Assembly (NCBI RefSeq): GCF_000512585.2
Contig: NC_089247.1
Location: 372,001 to 436,000 of the forward strand
Reading direction: 5' to 3'
DNA from: Kwoniella bestiolae CBS 10118
Lineage: Eukaryota > Basidiomycota > Tremellomycetes > Tremellales > Cryptococcaceae
Length of the DNA stretch: 64,000 nt
The notes under the pieces are model-generated. The model searched no databases, was not told the DNA's origin, and was given only the letters and a program-made list of their open reading frames with translations. The translations under genes were made by a program, and so were the position numbers. Below are positions 23,676 through 35,483 of this stretch, in pieces (positions within the stretch are counted from its first letter, which is position 1; every line of letters begins with the position of its first letter).

Positions 23676-24340
23676 CTACATTAGCAAGACGGAAGTCTTA
23701 TCTGAAAACTCCACCAATGCGATTGTTTTACTCACTGGATAGGTGATAACGATCTCCGTTGTGACCTGTTGCGATGGTCGGTCTCTGCCCCTATTTGAGC
23801 TTGATGCCACGAGGTCAGAATGTTGAGTCCTAGATCTAAATCCAATATCACATGTATTTGAAGGTTGAGTAACTGTATAACCAGGCTCAAATCGGAAGGT
23901 TCCGGAACGATCATCTGTAATGGGACCCAGAATTTCTGTGGTGTTCGTCCCCAAATTTGCATTTGCAAGGTTCAACCACAAAGAAAATTCGGTCTTACCC
24001 TCTCGTTTACACGCTTTAGACTCGTCACATAAACTCTTGTGATCATCTTCGTTGAACTCGAACGTTCCGGCTAATCACCCATCCCCGGATGAGTCTTCCA
24101 ATTGGTCAGTCCATTTGGAGAGCAGCCGTGCTTCCAGTTGACAAATCGGACTATCGTAGGGGACAAAGATGCTCAGAGGATGTGCCTCTTTGCTTTGGTA
24201 TCGTAATATGATTCGCGATGACCCAACACGCCTTCGTAAGCTACCTGTTCGGGGTCAAAATTACCCGTCCATTGATCGAATTCACGAATATCCCTGGCAG
24301 TCCTTCGGCCGGATGTAGGAGACACCGGATCTTCGTAAAT
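23676..24340 (-). pseudogene. Broken paralogue of beta-1 (beta-2)
   Basis: Conceptual translation of the minus strand matches beta-1 over most of its C-terminal half, but in pieces. TSGRRTARDIREF with GVLGHRESYYDTKAK matches RRSMAVRDIHSEY with LYGRREAYTDPTSK. LSIFVPYDSPICQLEARLL matches IDIIIPEDSLRCHLDVTLL. SGTFRFEPGYTVTQPSNTC matches TKFRFQSGFSIIQPKSG. The frame shifts near 24170-24185, and an in-frame TGA lies at 24075-24077 (SSGDG-stop-LAG where beta-1 reads SAGDVCLAG). Both lesions sit inside sequence that aligns on either side, so an intron is a poor explanation. The 5' limit is uncertain; a weak match to the beta-1 Cys region occurs in a minus frame at 25167-24802. Confidence 0.6.
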
Positions 24341-26376
24341 GATTTGTTGGTCACAATTCCAGAGGGACTATGTCGACAAAGATTAGCAGCAGTGGTATTA
24401 CGAGGTCGAGAATGTGAGAGATATAAAAAGGACATGTTGGTGAATCTTCGCGATAAATGGTTGAGCAGAGTGGCAAATTTCAAATTCGTTGTTTCCACCT
24501 GGGCGTTGGTCTTCGTACAGGAGGTCAAATGCAACGATTCCAGTTGGGATATAAAACTGTGGGAATCTGAATTCCAGGAGTCACATTTCTATCTGACCTT
24601 AAATGTGAAACGCTTACACCTACGAATCGAGTCGTTATAGCTTTTGTGCGCCGAGGCCGGAGAATGTCGAGGGCCCAGACCATATCGCAAACGGCTTCGC
24701 CGAGCTTGTAGTTGCGAAGATGGTCATGGAAGGCCACCCAACCGGATCAAAAGAGGGTAATATTGCGACGCATGCGCTTAGCAGCTGTACAGACGTACTG
24801 GTCAAACGATACGATACTCAATCTGCTGGATCCTACCTACATACTCGGAGCGAAAGAATGTGATATTCCAAGTCATCGCAAAGCCGGTGGACGCTCCTTG
24901 ACGTTCTGATAATAATACGTACAACATATGGGTGTTGGACTCTCCAGCTCTGCTATCATAAGATCCTGCATACTGCACTAAGCAGGGGGAACAACGCTGC
25001 CTACCGTACTGAACACCAGGGAATCTCTGCGACGACATCTTCACCTTGATCAATGACCTGACTCGGTTATCTTCAGCTCGTCCGGCTCGGTTCCAAACAG
25101 CGGAGTCCGTAGAAGCTGCCTGTGTAAAAGTAGCGTATTTGTCATGAGTCGAAGGTTGCGCGGTCATGCATAGCTCGCTTGCATCTGTGAGTGGTACAAA
25201 CCCTGGCTATAGAATGACCGTCTGCATCGAGCAATCGATCTACACTGCCCGATGCAGTCGCATCGACTAAGATACACCTTCATCACCTCTTCCGTGATGT
25301 CCGTGAGGACCTAAAATTACCCTGGTGTTTTGCCTACTCGAATGTACCTGGAAATACCGAACCGAACAATCTCGTGTATATTGATTGCGCTTTTGTTTCA
25401 ACCCGCGAGAGCAGAAATCTGTGAGCCGGAAAGCGGAGGATGGTATGTTATGGTAAAAAGATTTTCGTCGGGAATGGAACTTCCTGCTCCATGTTGGACA
25501 GACGGCGCCAAATATAAAAGATCTTCCAGACAATTCGGTGTACGTAGAATGCCTGTCCGAGGTGTCTTTGGTTCGTCTCGGAGCGCCATCGTTCCAGATG
25601 TGGGCAGGGATGATGGCAGTGCTGAGAGTGGGACAACCTCTTCTTGTGCCTGTCCTGTAGATAATTGATCCACGCCGCACCCTACTCGGGATTCGCCTTT
25701 TCGCACTTCTTGGTCGCCGTTCCCCCGGATCGCAAAAGTACGGGGTCACAGTGTTTCCCGAGATCACCACCACCTTGAGAGTCGGAAGCATCTCATCTGC
25801 CTTGCATTTCAGGATTAGCAGCTGATCATGGAAGACGAGTAAGGTGATCTACCTTTTTTTCCCATTTTTAGGCACCAAATCTTGCGTAAGACCACTCGTT
25901 CTGTTTCTGTTGCGATCGGAGCTGTCAGGGTTCCTCCCCGCCCGTTTTGTTCTTACAACTTCCTTTTAAGCAGAGGTACATATGTCAAGCAGCCATATTT
26001 ATTTCAACCTTAATTTCTGTCTCTACATTTCAAGCCCATTTTAAGGTATGTGTTCCAAGGGATCGAGCAGCGCGGAAACAAGTTGGTCTGGCTGGCACGG
26101 TGTGGAAGACTGCTCTCCCATCATGGATTTTCAAGTCGGGCGGCAATTGTGGTGTTGGTCCAGAATTTCATGCACCATGCGCGTCCCATTTTTGTTGAAC
26201 ACATAAGAGGGCTGAACAACTTCTATTGAGGGAGGGTGTTTCCCTCATGTTCACCAATCCTCAGATATATTTCTTAGTCCTTATATCCAATCAATCCGAA
26301 AACCTCTGGCTCTTGACGGGCATCCCCATCAAGGCTATCTTCAATCACCTCGCCCCTGCGTTTCTCTTCAACAAGT
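24341..26376. other. Gene-poor stretch
   Basis: Several overlapping frames on both strands between 24.8 and 25.8 kb, none with a domain or a clear promoter. Parts may be decayed sequence upstream of the beta-2 pseudogene. No gene is called. Confidence 0.4.
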
Positions 26377-27128
26377 ATGGGTTCTATCACCACCACCGGT
26401 TTCTGCTCAGTCACTGGTCGTTATGCCGCGTATGGGATCTTGTGCAGTCCTGGAACTTGGGGCTCGACTGGGGCTTGTGCATGGTGCGATGCGACTACCC
26501 AAACCGTCTACACCAATCCTTCCAACCCGTCTTACTACACTTTCCAATGCGATCCCTCCGGGAGCGACAACTCCATGGCGTGCACCCTGTTCTCATTGTG
26601 CTCCCAAGCTGGACCTGGTTATTACCCCGCACCTGCATCGTCCATTCAGACCGTTAGTTGTGTAGGCTCTGGACCCGGTTGTAAGAATGACAATTCCAGC
26701 CGGATTACGGCGAATGTTCGACTGTCAAATACGTCACCTCGATAATCCTCCTCGAACCTGGCGGTGCCGCCATGTACACACCTAGAGTCACCATTCAGCC
26801 ATACGAAATGACCATAAGTCTCCCCACAGCTACGACGACGCGAGCGCAGGTGATCGGAGGACCTTGTGCCCGACCGTATGATCGACCAGCCTCATGTGGT
26901 GGCGTTGACTAGACACAATTGCAGCAGATCACGGGATCCCCTACCCCTTTTCCCTCTACAGCGACTGGCGCTGCCGCTCTAGTCGACACCACTACTACCG
27001 CAACTACAACAACCAGATATTCATCTGCTGCCGATAAAGTGAAGCCTCACCTAGGGATCGGCGGAGCCTTGATAAGCATCATGCATACTGCGTTGGGTAT
27101 TACGATGTCTCGATATGTGTGTATATAA
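26377..27128 (+). CDS. Cys-rich single-span membrane protein with Ser/Thr stalk, 213 aa
   Basis: Exons 26377-26652, 26700-26849 and 26913-27128. The 47-nt and 63-nt introns (GTTAGT to CCAG, GTGATC to CTAG, the latter with a TTGAC branch-like site) remove an apparent frameshift and an in-frame TAG. The N-terminal ~90 residues hold about eight cysteines in small-residue-rich sequence (GFCSVTGRY, GACAWCDAT, CTLFSLCSQ). A stretch with ILLEPGGAAMYTPRVTIQ and then a Thr/Ser-rich stalk (TTTTATTTTR) follow. A hydrophobic segment (LGIGGALISIMHTALGI) ends the protein with a very short tail. The layout resembles fungal surface proteins with an outer Cys domain, O-glycosylated stalk and membrane anchor. 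No signal peptide follows the chosen ATG, so an upstream exon may be missing. Family not recognised. Confidence 0.6.
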
Positions 27129-30100
27129 GCCGTAGTGTCGCAGCGCAATTTCGTTTCTATCCCTTTTGTATTCTAATAATATGCTTGAGTCAAACGTATG
27201 GGCGGTGGACTGGAAGAACATGGTTTGCCCATTGTCGAGCGTATACCTATCAATCAGGACTTTGTTGTCGTATGTTTTGCGACCTAGAGCTGGTAATGGA
27301 TACGGTCAACCTCCTACATAGGCTACACAGTGAATACTGGGTCCCAATCGCTGGCATCGCTGGATAATAGGTGTGACAGTGCTAGACAGATGGGACGATA
27401 ATAGACGTAATTAGCGCACGACAATTTCAGGATTACTGTACTTATCGAAGAGCACTTGTCCTCTGATCGTTTAGAGAATGATCCTGTCCCGTAGGTCGCC
27501 AGCGCCATACACGTTTCTGCGCAAGCTGCTAAAAGGGTTTGGCTGAAAAGGCTTAAGACCAGCCATTCCAGACAGATTTCGCTGGCGCAAGAGATTGAAG
27601 AAGAGACGCGAGGAGGGGTGGGGGGTCTCGTGCGCCACAACAAACTGCTTAGATTTGATGTTCTGGAGATCACAATTCTAAGAGGTTGTATCAGATGGTA
27701 ACTTTAAAGCACAAGAACACATCCCTGTGAAGAGAATCAGATCAACGTGGACTTGCTTTGATCTGGGACATGTAACTCATAGATGCAATATCATAATCGT
27801 CTATCCCGAGCGGGCATCTATACACTTGGATCGATACAGCGGGGCAACCCATTGAATGTCGTTCCACACCTCACAAAACACATCAGAGAAGGGTCTAGGT
27901 GACGACTGTTTGTAGTTTGATAGCGTGAGTCACACTACGAAGCAAAGGGTGTAGAGCACAGGACAGCCTGTGCAAGGGAGGACCGGTACCATCTAGCTTA
28001 CCCTTTTCACTCTCCTCCTTACTCAAATTATACCCACAGCTTTCTGTGCTTCCCGACTGCTTGCTGATGATCCACAGAAGGGAAAGCGTTAAAGATGTGA
28101 GCGATATTCGGCATGATCAAGCTGGAGGTCGAGTCGTTGTATGGCTTGAAGTGATAATCCTTCACGCTTATATGAGTGATAGCTCACTCCTCTGCAACCC
28201 TCGCGTGCTCTTACAGGCAGGTGTGTGGTATGCAGATGCTTAGACATGTTAGACATCCAAAACAAGAAGGCGAAGGGGGAAGTTACAGATCCAACCCCCA
28301 ACACCCCTCCCCCCCACCTTTGGCCATGAAGCACTTTCTTTCTCCTGGGACGCTTCATCATGCAACCATATGAGGACATGAGATCTAAGAGCTCACTCCA
28401 CAATCAGTACGTACTTCTGTAGTACATGCATCGTATGCAATCATGAACCACATGGTTGTAAAGTGCCGAGCAAATTGGTCCTCGGCGTGTCCTGTTTTTC
28501 TTGGAGTTGGGCAACTCGGTTAGAATCCAGACTGACGATAACTTGTACCGATATTTAATGGTGTTGCTCCGCTGATAGCGCAATCTGGCACCACTGGAAC
28601 GATTGTGGGGCTGTATAGTAAGCTTATATGATGCGATGATAGCCTAAAAGGAGAAACGAATAACGTTTGTCATGTCATAAGTATCGTAAGATTAGGTTTT
28701 TAACCGGCTGCCAGAGTACGTCGATCTGTGTACCTGACTTCCCGTTCATTTATCGTCATTTCTCTACATTGGCGCTATTTTAGTACATAGCAGTTGGATG
28801 GGTGATCATGTGATATTAGGTCTTCTCAGCTTGAACGCCATAGAGTAAGCGAGTCCAAAGTGGAGTACTGAGCTGAGCTGGCGAGAATCGATGTTACCAC
28901 TGACTTGCAGTTATTTTCACAGGCGCATCCGGCTCGCAGGAAGCGATGGATTGCGATTGAGGTACGTAACCGACAACCGGAGTAGCCTGACCCGGAAGTT
29001 TCCTCTCTTTTGGGTGACTTGGTCGTTTAGAAGGTGAACACATTCGTACTTACTCGTCGGACCGAGGTGCTGACTGGGCCTTGGATGATCGAGGATTCCT
29101 GGGTTATTTGAGCATGCGACGCTTCCCAATTCGCCTTACAGCCGAATGTGATCGTTTACTAATATTCTCCGTATCTCTTCACACTACCCGCAAGTGGAAC
29201 TGGGGTCGACAATTGGCAATTTAGCACCACAAGCTGGGTTGTGAAAGATGTGGCATCACTGAAGCTGAAGCTTGGAGCTCATAGGGTATACATACATGTG
29301 ATTCTCTAGCGCTGAGTTTCCACAGCTCGTAAGGAGCGACAGTCTTGGCGTGGACCAGACGCTGCAAATTCCGATGAAGGTGGAATGATCAAGGTGCCTT
29401 AGATCCGACCTCCAACGTAGGTTAGCTGACTGGCTACCTATACAGTCGCAAGCCTGGAGACATCTCACACCTCCCACTCAACCACGAATTTGGGAACGCA
29501 ACCTTACATGTTTAACCTATGATGTGCTCATTTGACGGTGATTGTGGGGCCTAGACACGGGCCCCAGTCGGCTCCAAAGATTAAAAATTCCTAATCGCAA
29601 ACGACATAAACGGATTATGCAACTTCATTCGACGGAGCCAGCTGCTCCGATCATCGTCTCAGAAACGTGTTTATCAAGCCTATGTACTACGCCGCAGCGC
29701 ATGGCATGGAGAGAGATTCTTCAAAGAATTTTGGCACCCTCCCATTTCCCACAAAACGACGGGACCAGGCATCATTTGACAACTTAGATTTTCATGGGAC
29801 AAATTAACGGAAAAAACTGATCGATTAACAATTCTGTTGTAAAGCGGATACCACAAAAAACGAAATCAGCTAATCCCAACGAGAGATCTTTAGCTTTCGT
29901 CCAACATCATGAACCTTGGTTCAGACGACATCAGGAGGATCTTCTGAGGATGAGACATACAACTTGCAGTTGACCTCGATGCCGACGACAGTTAATTTCA
30001 GGTTCGGGTTGCATTCGCTTCCCAATTTGACTTCGTGACAAATGCTCGGCGTTCACAGACAGACATACTTCAGAAACCGAAAACCACCTACGAATTGTGA

Positions 30101-30296
30101 GATCACGAACACTGGCCCCAGCTGATGTGCTTCATCTCAACTACTGTCAAGCTATGACCCAACATGGCTCCAAAAAGGTATAAATACCCCTCCTCAGACG
30201 GATGTTGGAATTGATTTTTTTACTCATCACAATTCACAACAACAATCAACAACTCACCTTGACTTATAACAACCAAACCAATCAAACAAAGCCAAC
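27129..30296. other. Three-kilobase gene-free stretch
   Basis: Only short frames without recognisable features on either strand. The right end is the promoter of the small secreted protein gene, with TATAAATA at 30179-30186. No repeats or mobile-element remnants were recognised. Confidence 0.45.
30179..30186 (+). promoter_or_regulatory. TATA box of the small secreted protein gene
   Basis: TATAAATA, 111-118 bp upstream of the ATG at 30297, followed by a CA-rich leader typical of highly expressed fungal genes. Confidence 0.65.
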
Positions 30297-30766
30297 ATGC
30301 GATTCACCACCATCTTCACTGCTGCTCTTCTCACCCTCTCCTTCGGAGCCATCGCCGCCCCAGTCGAAGTTATTGACCTCACCGCTCGAGGTGGATCCAC
30401 CCCTTCCAAGCCCCCAACTGTTCCTCCCGGATACAAATTGGTCACTGTTGGTAACATCTATATCTGTGAGTTTGGCTACCGCAGTGATCCCTTCTCCTCG
30501 CCCGTTGACTAACGTCGCCTGTTTGCAGTAACCGACAACAACGGTAACTTCGCCGGCGCTTTCTCCAAGGGTGACCTTGCCGGTGCAGGTGCTGGTTCGC
30601 AAAACACTGGTGCAGGATCCACCAACAAAAACAACGGTGAGGAATCATCTTTTGGTTCCTTTTACTTGCATCCTGCTGACAACTTATCGTAGGGGGAAAC
30701 TCCCAAAACATCGGTTCAGGTGGTAACACCAACCTTGGTGGTGGCTCAGGATGGCCATCAGTTTAA
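30297..30766 (+). CDS. Small secreted Gly/Asn-rich protein, 116 aa
   Basis: Exons 30297-30465, 30529-30636 and 30693-30766, all GT-AG and in frame. The N-terminus is a textbook signal peptide (MRFTTIFTAALLTLSFGAIAA, cleavage likely near residue 21). A short segment with PPGYKLVTVGNIYI follows. The rest is Gly/Asn/Ser-rich with imperfect repeats (GAGAGSQNTGAGSTN, GGNSQNIGSGGNTN), ending GGGSGWPSV. There are no cysteines, membrane span or GPI signal, so it is probably released or wall-associated. It has a strong TATA box and CA-rich leader, and stands alone inside the gene-poor region. Function unknown; a surface or effector-like role is only a guess. Confidence 0.75.
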
Positions 30767-31592
30767 GCTCTTGCTTCACGCAAGCGTCACGGAGTCATTG
30801 GGTTGGTACAGTTTTGCTTTATCGATAACCAAACCCAAAACGAAGGTATCATATCGTAACAATTTCTTCAACTTTTTTTTCCAATGTCTGATTTCCTTCA
30901 GTGTACTTGTACCTCGTCTTTCTCCCGTTGTTGTTAAAAATCTTGTAAAACCTCTATTACTTGTAACGTATCCTTGTTGTCCGCAAGTCAAGGCTCTTTG
31001 TGTCAATAGTCGTAAGGTGGAATGAAAAATTGTCGCTCTTTTAATTTGATTTGCCTGCTGAAGAAAGTGCATCGATTCTACGTATCCACACCTTCAAGCA
31101 CAGATCGTTTTACCACATGACGTATGATGACTTCTCATTCATGAACCTCAAAGCTAACTAAAACGACTCTGATCTGGGTCTTCCATAGATCTCCAGATTC
31201 AGATACTTGAGATGAGTTATTCTGCATATATTCTGGAGTGGGAAAAAGCTGTCTTACTCTTCACCCTGTTTCTCCAGGGTTTCAAAGTGGTCGTTATCAT
31301 CTATCCGTGACCTTCGTACTTCCAACCTTGTCCGATTCTCACGAACAGATGTAACCAATGTTATCGGCGTAAAATTCAGGTAAATGTCCCGGTAATCAAG
31401 GACCTCTGCGAGTTGCCTAGGAGAAGATGGAAGAGTATGCAAAACTTAAGGTATAAATAGTTCATCCATCAGCCCAAACTTTATCGACGTCTGCTTTCAT
31501 TTGCTCTTCACCATCACTTCACAAATTTACCACTATCATACACATATATCAAACCACTTTGAAAACCTTTCAGCAACGACTTACGTCTCGAA

Positions 31593-31781
31593 ATGATGCG
31601 CTCCTCTGCCTTCCAAACTTCGTATCCGGGAAACATGGAGTTCTCTGAGACTCGTCATGATCCTCAACACGATTATTGGGATTTCAAGTGGACGAACTGC
31701 GATGGCACTTCGCAATCACGAGCTGCATGTACAATCATTCCGACCGCGGGTGGCTATACACTGGTAAAGCAGGGAGAATGA
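31593..31781 (+). CDS. Small ORF behind a TATA box, 62 aa
   Basis: A 62-codon frame starting MMRSSAFQTSYPGNMEF and ending GGYTLVKQGE, with TATAAATAG at 31452-31460, about 135 bp upstream, and a CA-rich leader like that of the secreted protein gene at 30297. There is no signal peptide and no recognised family. It may be the first exon of a longer gene, since a GTAAAG donor occurs just before the stop, or the 5' remnant of a decayed gene. Weak call. Confidence 0.3.
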   Translation: MMRSSAFQTSYPGNMEFSETRHDPQHDYWDFKWTNCDGTSQSRAACTIIPTAGGYTLVKQGE

Positions 31782-33715
31782 GACTCAACCGCGGTCGATT
31801 GTCCTCACGACCTCCTTGAGAGACTCGCGAGCCTGGTACCTCTCCATAAAGAGAATGGTTCAATCCCCGCTGCAGTCTCGGAAGCTTAGGACACTATTCT
31901 CGAGGGCGATATAACAGGAAGCAGTGGTAATTACAGAAGAAGGAGAGCGGTAGAGACATACGGATCGAGAAAACAATGGAAAACACCAAAAAAAAGAGAA
32001 TCAGAGATGCGGCGGCTGCATGCTGTCGGCGTATTATGTAATCCAATTGGGAGGGAATCGAATGCATGGGTTTCAGAAATGGGGTGTGAAGCATGCAGCT
32101 GCTCATATAAAGTCAAGAACAATGATTCTAGATCATGCTGTAGTGTATTTCCACCATAATTGAGCCTAGCGATGTTGGAAATAGCTGTTGACATAGTTTT
32201 TTCACGACCCTGTTTGCCCTTCTCGGTGTAACCGAATGATCAAGGGCCTTTTCTTTAGGAAAGTCGTTGCTTCAGGACTTGTGATGGCGGTGCAAGATCC
32301 CACGTCTGAAACGTGTATGAGCTTACAAAGTCAAGCATCATAGTCGTCATGTCGCCGAAGACTGCTATAATCATAATTCCCAGGCCTGGCCGCTTTGGAA
32401 TCCTTTGTAAGACAGGAACTTTGCCGAAGGTCTTCAGGGGCTCACTTTCGCTCGGAGCTTTTCCGGATCTTGACATATGAGGACCTACCTCGAGCAGGGA
32501 CCTTGGCGCCTACCGAAGTTGCTCCACGAAGGCAATTTTTCACAGGCAAGCGAGTCGGCCTGGTGATGTTGGGAGGCAACACAGCCACATTTCGGTGAGC
32601 AGTATCACAGATTCATAGGATGACATTTCGCACTAGTATATAAGCAGATTTTATCCGGATCCAGCGGATTGAATATTGGGGCCGCTCAAAGTTAACAGCT
32701 GAAATCATCAGAAACTCCTATAGACAATTGAGTTCTATCCTTGTGCTCACATAACAATCCTGTCAAAGCTCAGCTGCCCCTACGAGATGGTGGCAAACCT
32801 CGAAGAAACGTAACAGAGGTGTTTTCTCTTTTGGCTTCTCGTTTGTGTTTTTATTTCTTATTTTTTTTCTTCGGGGGTAGGGAGGGGGGGTTGCCTTCTG
32901 TCCAACAGGTTCTTGGCTCCAGTCTTTGAGGGCCTTTTTGCTACTGGACGCCATGAGAAGACAATTTCGACGGGTGCAGGTCCTCTTCTTATTGATGTCG
33001 CTTAGAAAATCATGTACAGTAAGCGAGGCCTAATTCTGGTTGTATACTCGCTGACGTCAGCAGGGATCCCTCGTGACGAAGACCTCGATCCTTCACACTC
33101 TCCCTCTGACATGACCTGAATCTACACTACAGCATACAGTACATGTCAAACGTCACCGCTTCTCACGAAGCAAGCCCGGCTTCTTCGTAGAAGTCGAGTC
33201 GAGCGTGTAGTCAGTCTGAACTGATGGAAGGCTACCCCTCACCGTTTTAGGCTTCCAACCCTGGCATGTCTTCGCACCTCGGCCACTCTGTTGATATGCG
33301 TACATCATGGAGAAAAGAAGGTTGTCAAGCCCACGTGTCGCAGATGATCAGTGTGCTAAAGGCTGTCACGCTACCATGGTCTCCCCCAGGCTCGAGGCTG
33401 CTCTTTGGTCTCGCATTACCTTGCAGTCTATTACCTCTGAATCATTGACTTCTCCATATCTCGCTTATGATAATCTGCCATTCAAGATGCAGCACTGGAG
33501 ATCAATTGAAAGGAGCTGTTCCGCCATGGCTCCACACTAAGGTCCAGCTCTGTCTTTTTGGTTTCATCACGAAGGCATCGTTCCTAAGACAGAACAACGT
33601 CCAGTTCGCTAGGTGATTGTTCGGGAGAAGTGGAAAAATAGCCTCATTGTAGGAAGTCGAGTCTCGAGATGAGCTTATCATGCATCGTTCGCCATAGTGA
33701 GCAAGGAGGGGGCCC

Positions 33716-33724
33716 TATAAAAGG
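33716..33724 (+). promoter_or_regulatory. TATA box of gamma-1
   Basis: TATAAAAGG, 109-117 bp upstream of the ATG at 33833. Confidence 0.6.
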
Positions 33725-33832
33725 ACCCTCCAAAATACGTTATCCTCGAGCTTTGAACTTTTCAGTCTCCTGACATATTCCCTCATTCCATCCTTCCTCC
33801 TATCCGAGACTAGAGGTACTTTACTACTTATC

Positions 33833-34680
33833 ATGGATAATACAGATCCTACTTCTGTTTCGACTGGTTCAAGCGCAGTATTGAACAGCTCGATCGCACG
33901 GCCTGACTCCGCTATCGATCTGGAGCAAGCTCTTCAGGCAGAAACTGGAGTAGATACAGCTCACCTCCCGCCAGAGTTGGCCGATGACTTCGGGTGAAAT
34001 GGTATTTGAAAAAGTTAACAGAGGACGATCCTGCACACAATTCCCATGAATTCCAATCATATCGAATGGTCCCGATCAACAGCAAGAGCTCTTACGTACC
34101 AGAAAGACTTGAAGAATTATCACAACAAGTTGAGGGAAAGGTTTTCGAATTACAATCCGTTTGTACCGGCGAGGAAGGGTTCAAGGAAGTCGTTTCTGAC
34201 AAACCCTTTGATCGAACCGCAAGATACTCCAGAGTTTTTGTCAGTGAGACATTAGCTACCAAGATCGAGAGGTCCGCTCAACCATGGGGGGCTGAAGATT
34301 TTGGCGTAACAGGTGGTGTCCATGCTTTGAGAACCGTTAGAGGCGAAGAACTTGGTGAGGACTTGCATGTCTCTTTTATTCGATTTCAGGAGGAAGATGG
34401 TAGAATCACTTTCTTTGCTCGCCACGTGGATGATATCGAGGGCCCGGACGGGAATAACGATAGGACCAAATTCTACACAGAACAACTCGAAGGTCAGACT
34501 TGTTCAACCACAACCCTCTCGGAAGGTGGCAATATGTACAAGCTGGAGATCCTTGGAAAAGGAACAAATGACTATCCGCCTGTCAAATACAGGACTGATG
34601 GGAAGTTTTACAACGAACTAGTCCGCAATGGACGCGAACACCGTGCTGGATCAACTCACGGTCATGTGTGGGCCATTTAA
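33833..34680 (+). CDS. Two-module lineage-specific protein, copy gamma-1, about 257 aa
   Basis: Unknown function. The ATG at 33833 opens a frame (MDNTDPTSVSTGSSAV) that stops at 33997, while the main frame runs to 34680 in another phase. A 74-nt phase-0 intron (33950-34023, GTAGAT to AGAG) would join them into about 257 aa; a single-base frameshift is the alternative. The N-terminal module ends in VTGGVHALRTVRGEE. The C-terminal module begins DLHVSFIRF and continues with TKFYTEQLEGQTC, ending HGHVWAI. It is a clear paralogue of 35484-36632 (IRAVKRRVGKE, DLYVKYDRI, VQFFKDHIQGRTC, QGRVWPM). It shares the junction motif and module order with the alpha pair. No signal peptide or membrane segment. 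Confidence 0.6.
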
Positions 34681-35483
34681 AGCGCCGATAGACCTTACAT
34701 ACATAGCGGCCGAAAGCTGACAGACTCGCTCGGGCTGTACAGACTTGACATCAGAAATCAAAGTGTGACTTTGACCGCGGGGTTTATCCGGCTAACATCG
34801 TTTTAACATCAATCGTATATGAGACAAGATGACACCCTGTTGACATGCATCTCCTAGTACAGTACAGCCGCTTCTTCCTTCGCTCTCTGATGGACACTGG
34901 CTCCACTGGGTACTTGATATCGTCATGATACGAATCAAGTGCACTTCAGTATCCTTTGATCCACTCTTGAGACGTTCGCGATAACTGCGGGTGCTCGCAA
35001 GAACTTGTGTTAATGACTGTTATCTTGCTGCAGTTTGAATCCTTAATGCTTCTGACTTGGCTACATTCTCCGTTTGAATCGTCTGACCGAGCAGAGCAAC
35101 TTAACAGCGATGCTGTTCTTTTGAGGTGTCCAACGACCTCATCTGAAAGGAGTTTACTGAAACGTAAGCACGTCTTCTCAGTTCTAGACCTATCCTCGTT
35201 GCCTTCCGAAGACTAAGATCAAAGGACAAGTCCAGCCAACGTGTCATATGTAAGCGAGGTCTGACGAGCACCGATCCTTTCAAAGCGGTGCAGGCAATGC
35301 CTTCGTAAGGGGTTGAGGCTGGGCCTGGACACCTGCGTAAAACCCGTTTCACCTGTCTGAATATAAGATCTCCAAAACCGCGGCAAAGGATATATAAGCC
35401 TGCTGCTCGTGGTCGCCTGTAGAACATATTCTCATCCCTCATTGCCTCTTCAGCCTTTAGAAATTGCTATCTTTTCCAGAAGA
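34681..35483. other. Spacer between gamma-1 and gamma-2
   Basis: No gene. It carries the gamma-2 promoter, with TATATAAG at 35391-35398. Confidence 0.5.
35391..35398 (+). promoter_or_regulatory. TATA box of gamma-2
   Basis: TATATAAG, 86-93 bp upstream of the ATG at 35484. Confidence 0.65.

Larger units (their letters stand above)
30767..33832. other. Gene-poor stretch around one small ORF
   Basis: Apart from the ORF at 31593-31781, no gene is supported. A TATATAAG at 32637-32644 (plus) has no convincing frame downstream. The right end is the promoter of the 33833 gene, with TATAAAAGG at 33716-33724. Confidence 0.45.

Noticed and set aside
24218..24640. Plus-strand frame of 140 codons
   Set aside because: Antisense shadow of the beta-2 pseudogene, whose minus-strand translation aligns to beta-1.
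25267..25791. Minus-strand frame of 174 codons
   Set aside because: Overlapped by open frames on both strands, with no domain. A short TITYHPPLSGSQISAL-like stretch in another minus frame resembles the beta C-terminus but is too short to call.
26690..26912. Frameshift plus in-frame TAG making 26377-27128 a pseudogene
   Set aside because: Two ordinary GT-AG introns (26653-26699 and 26850-26912) remove both and keep phase, so an intact gene is simpler.
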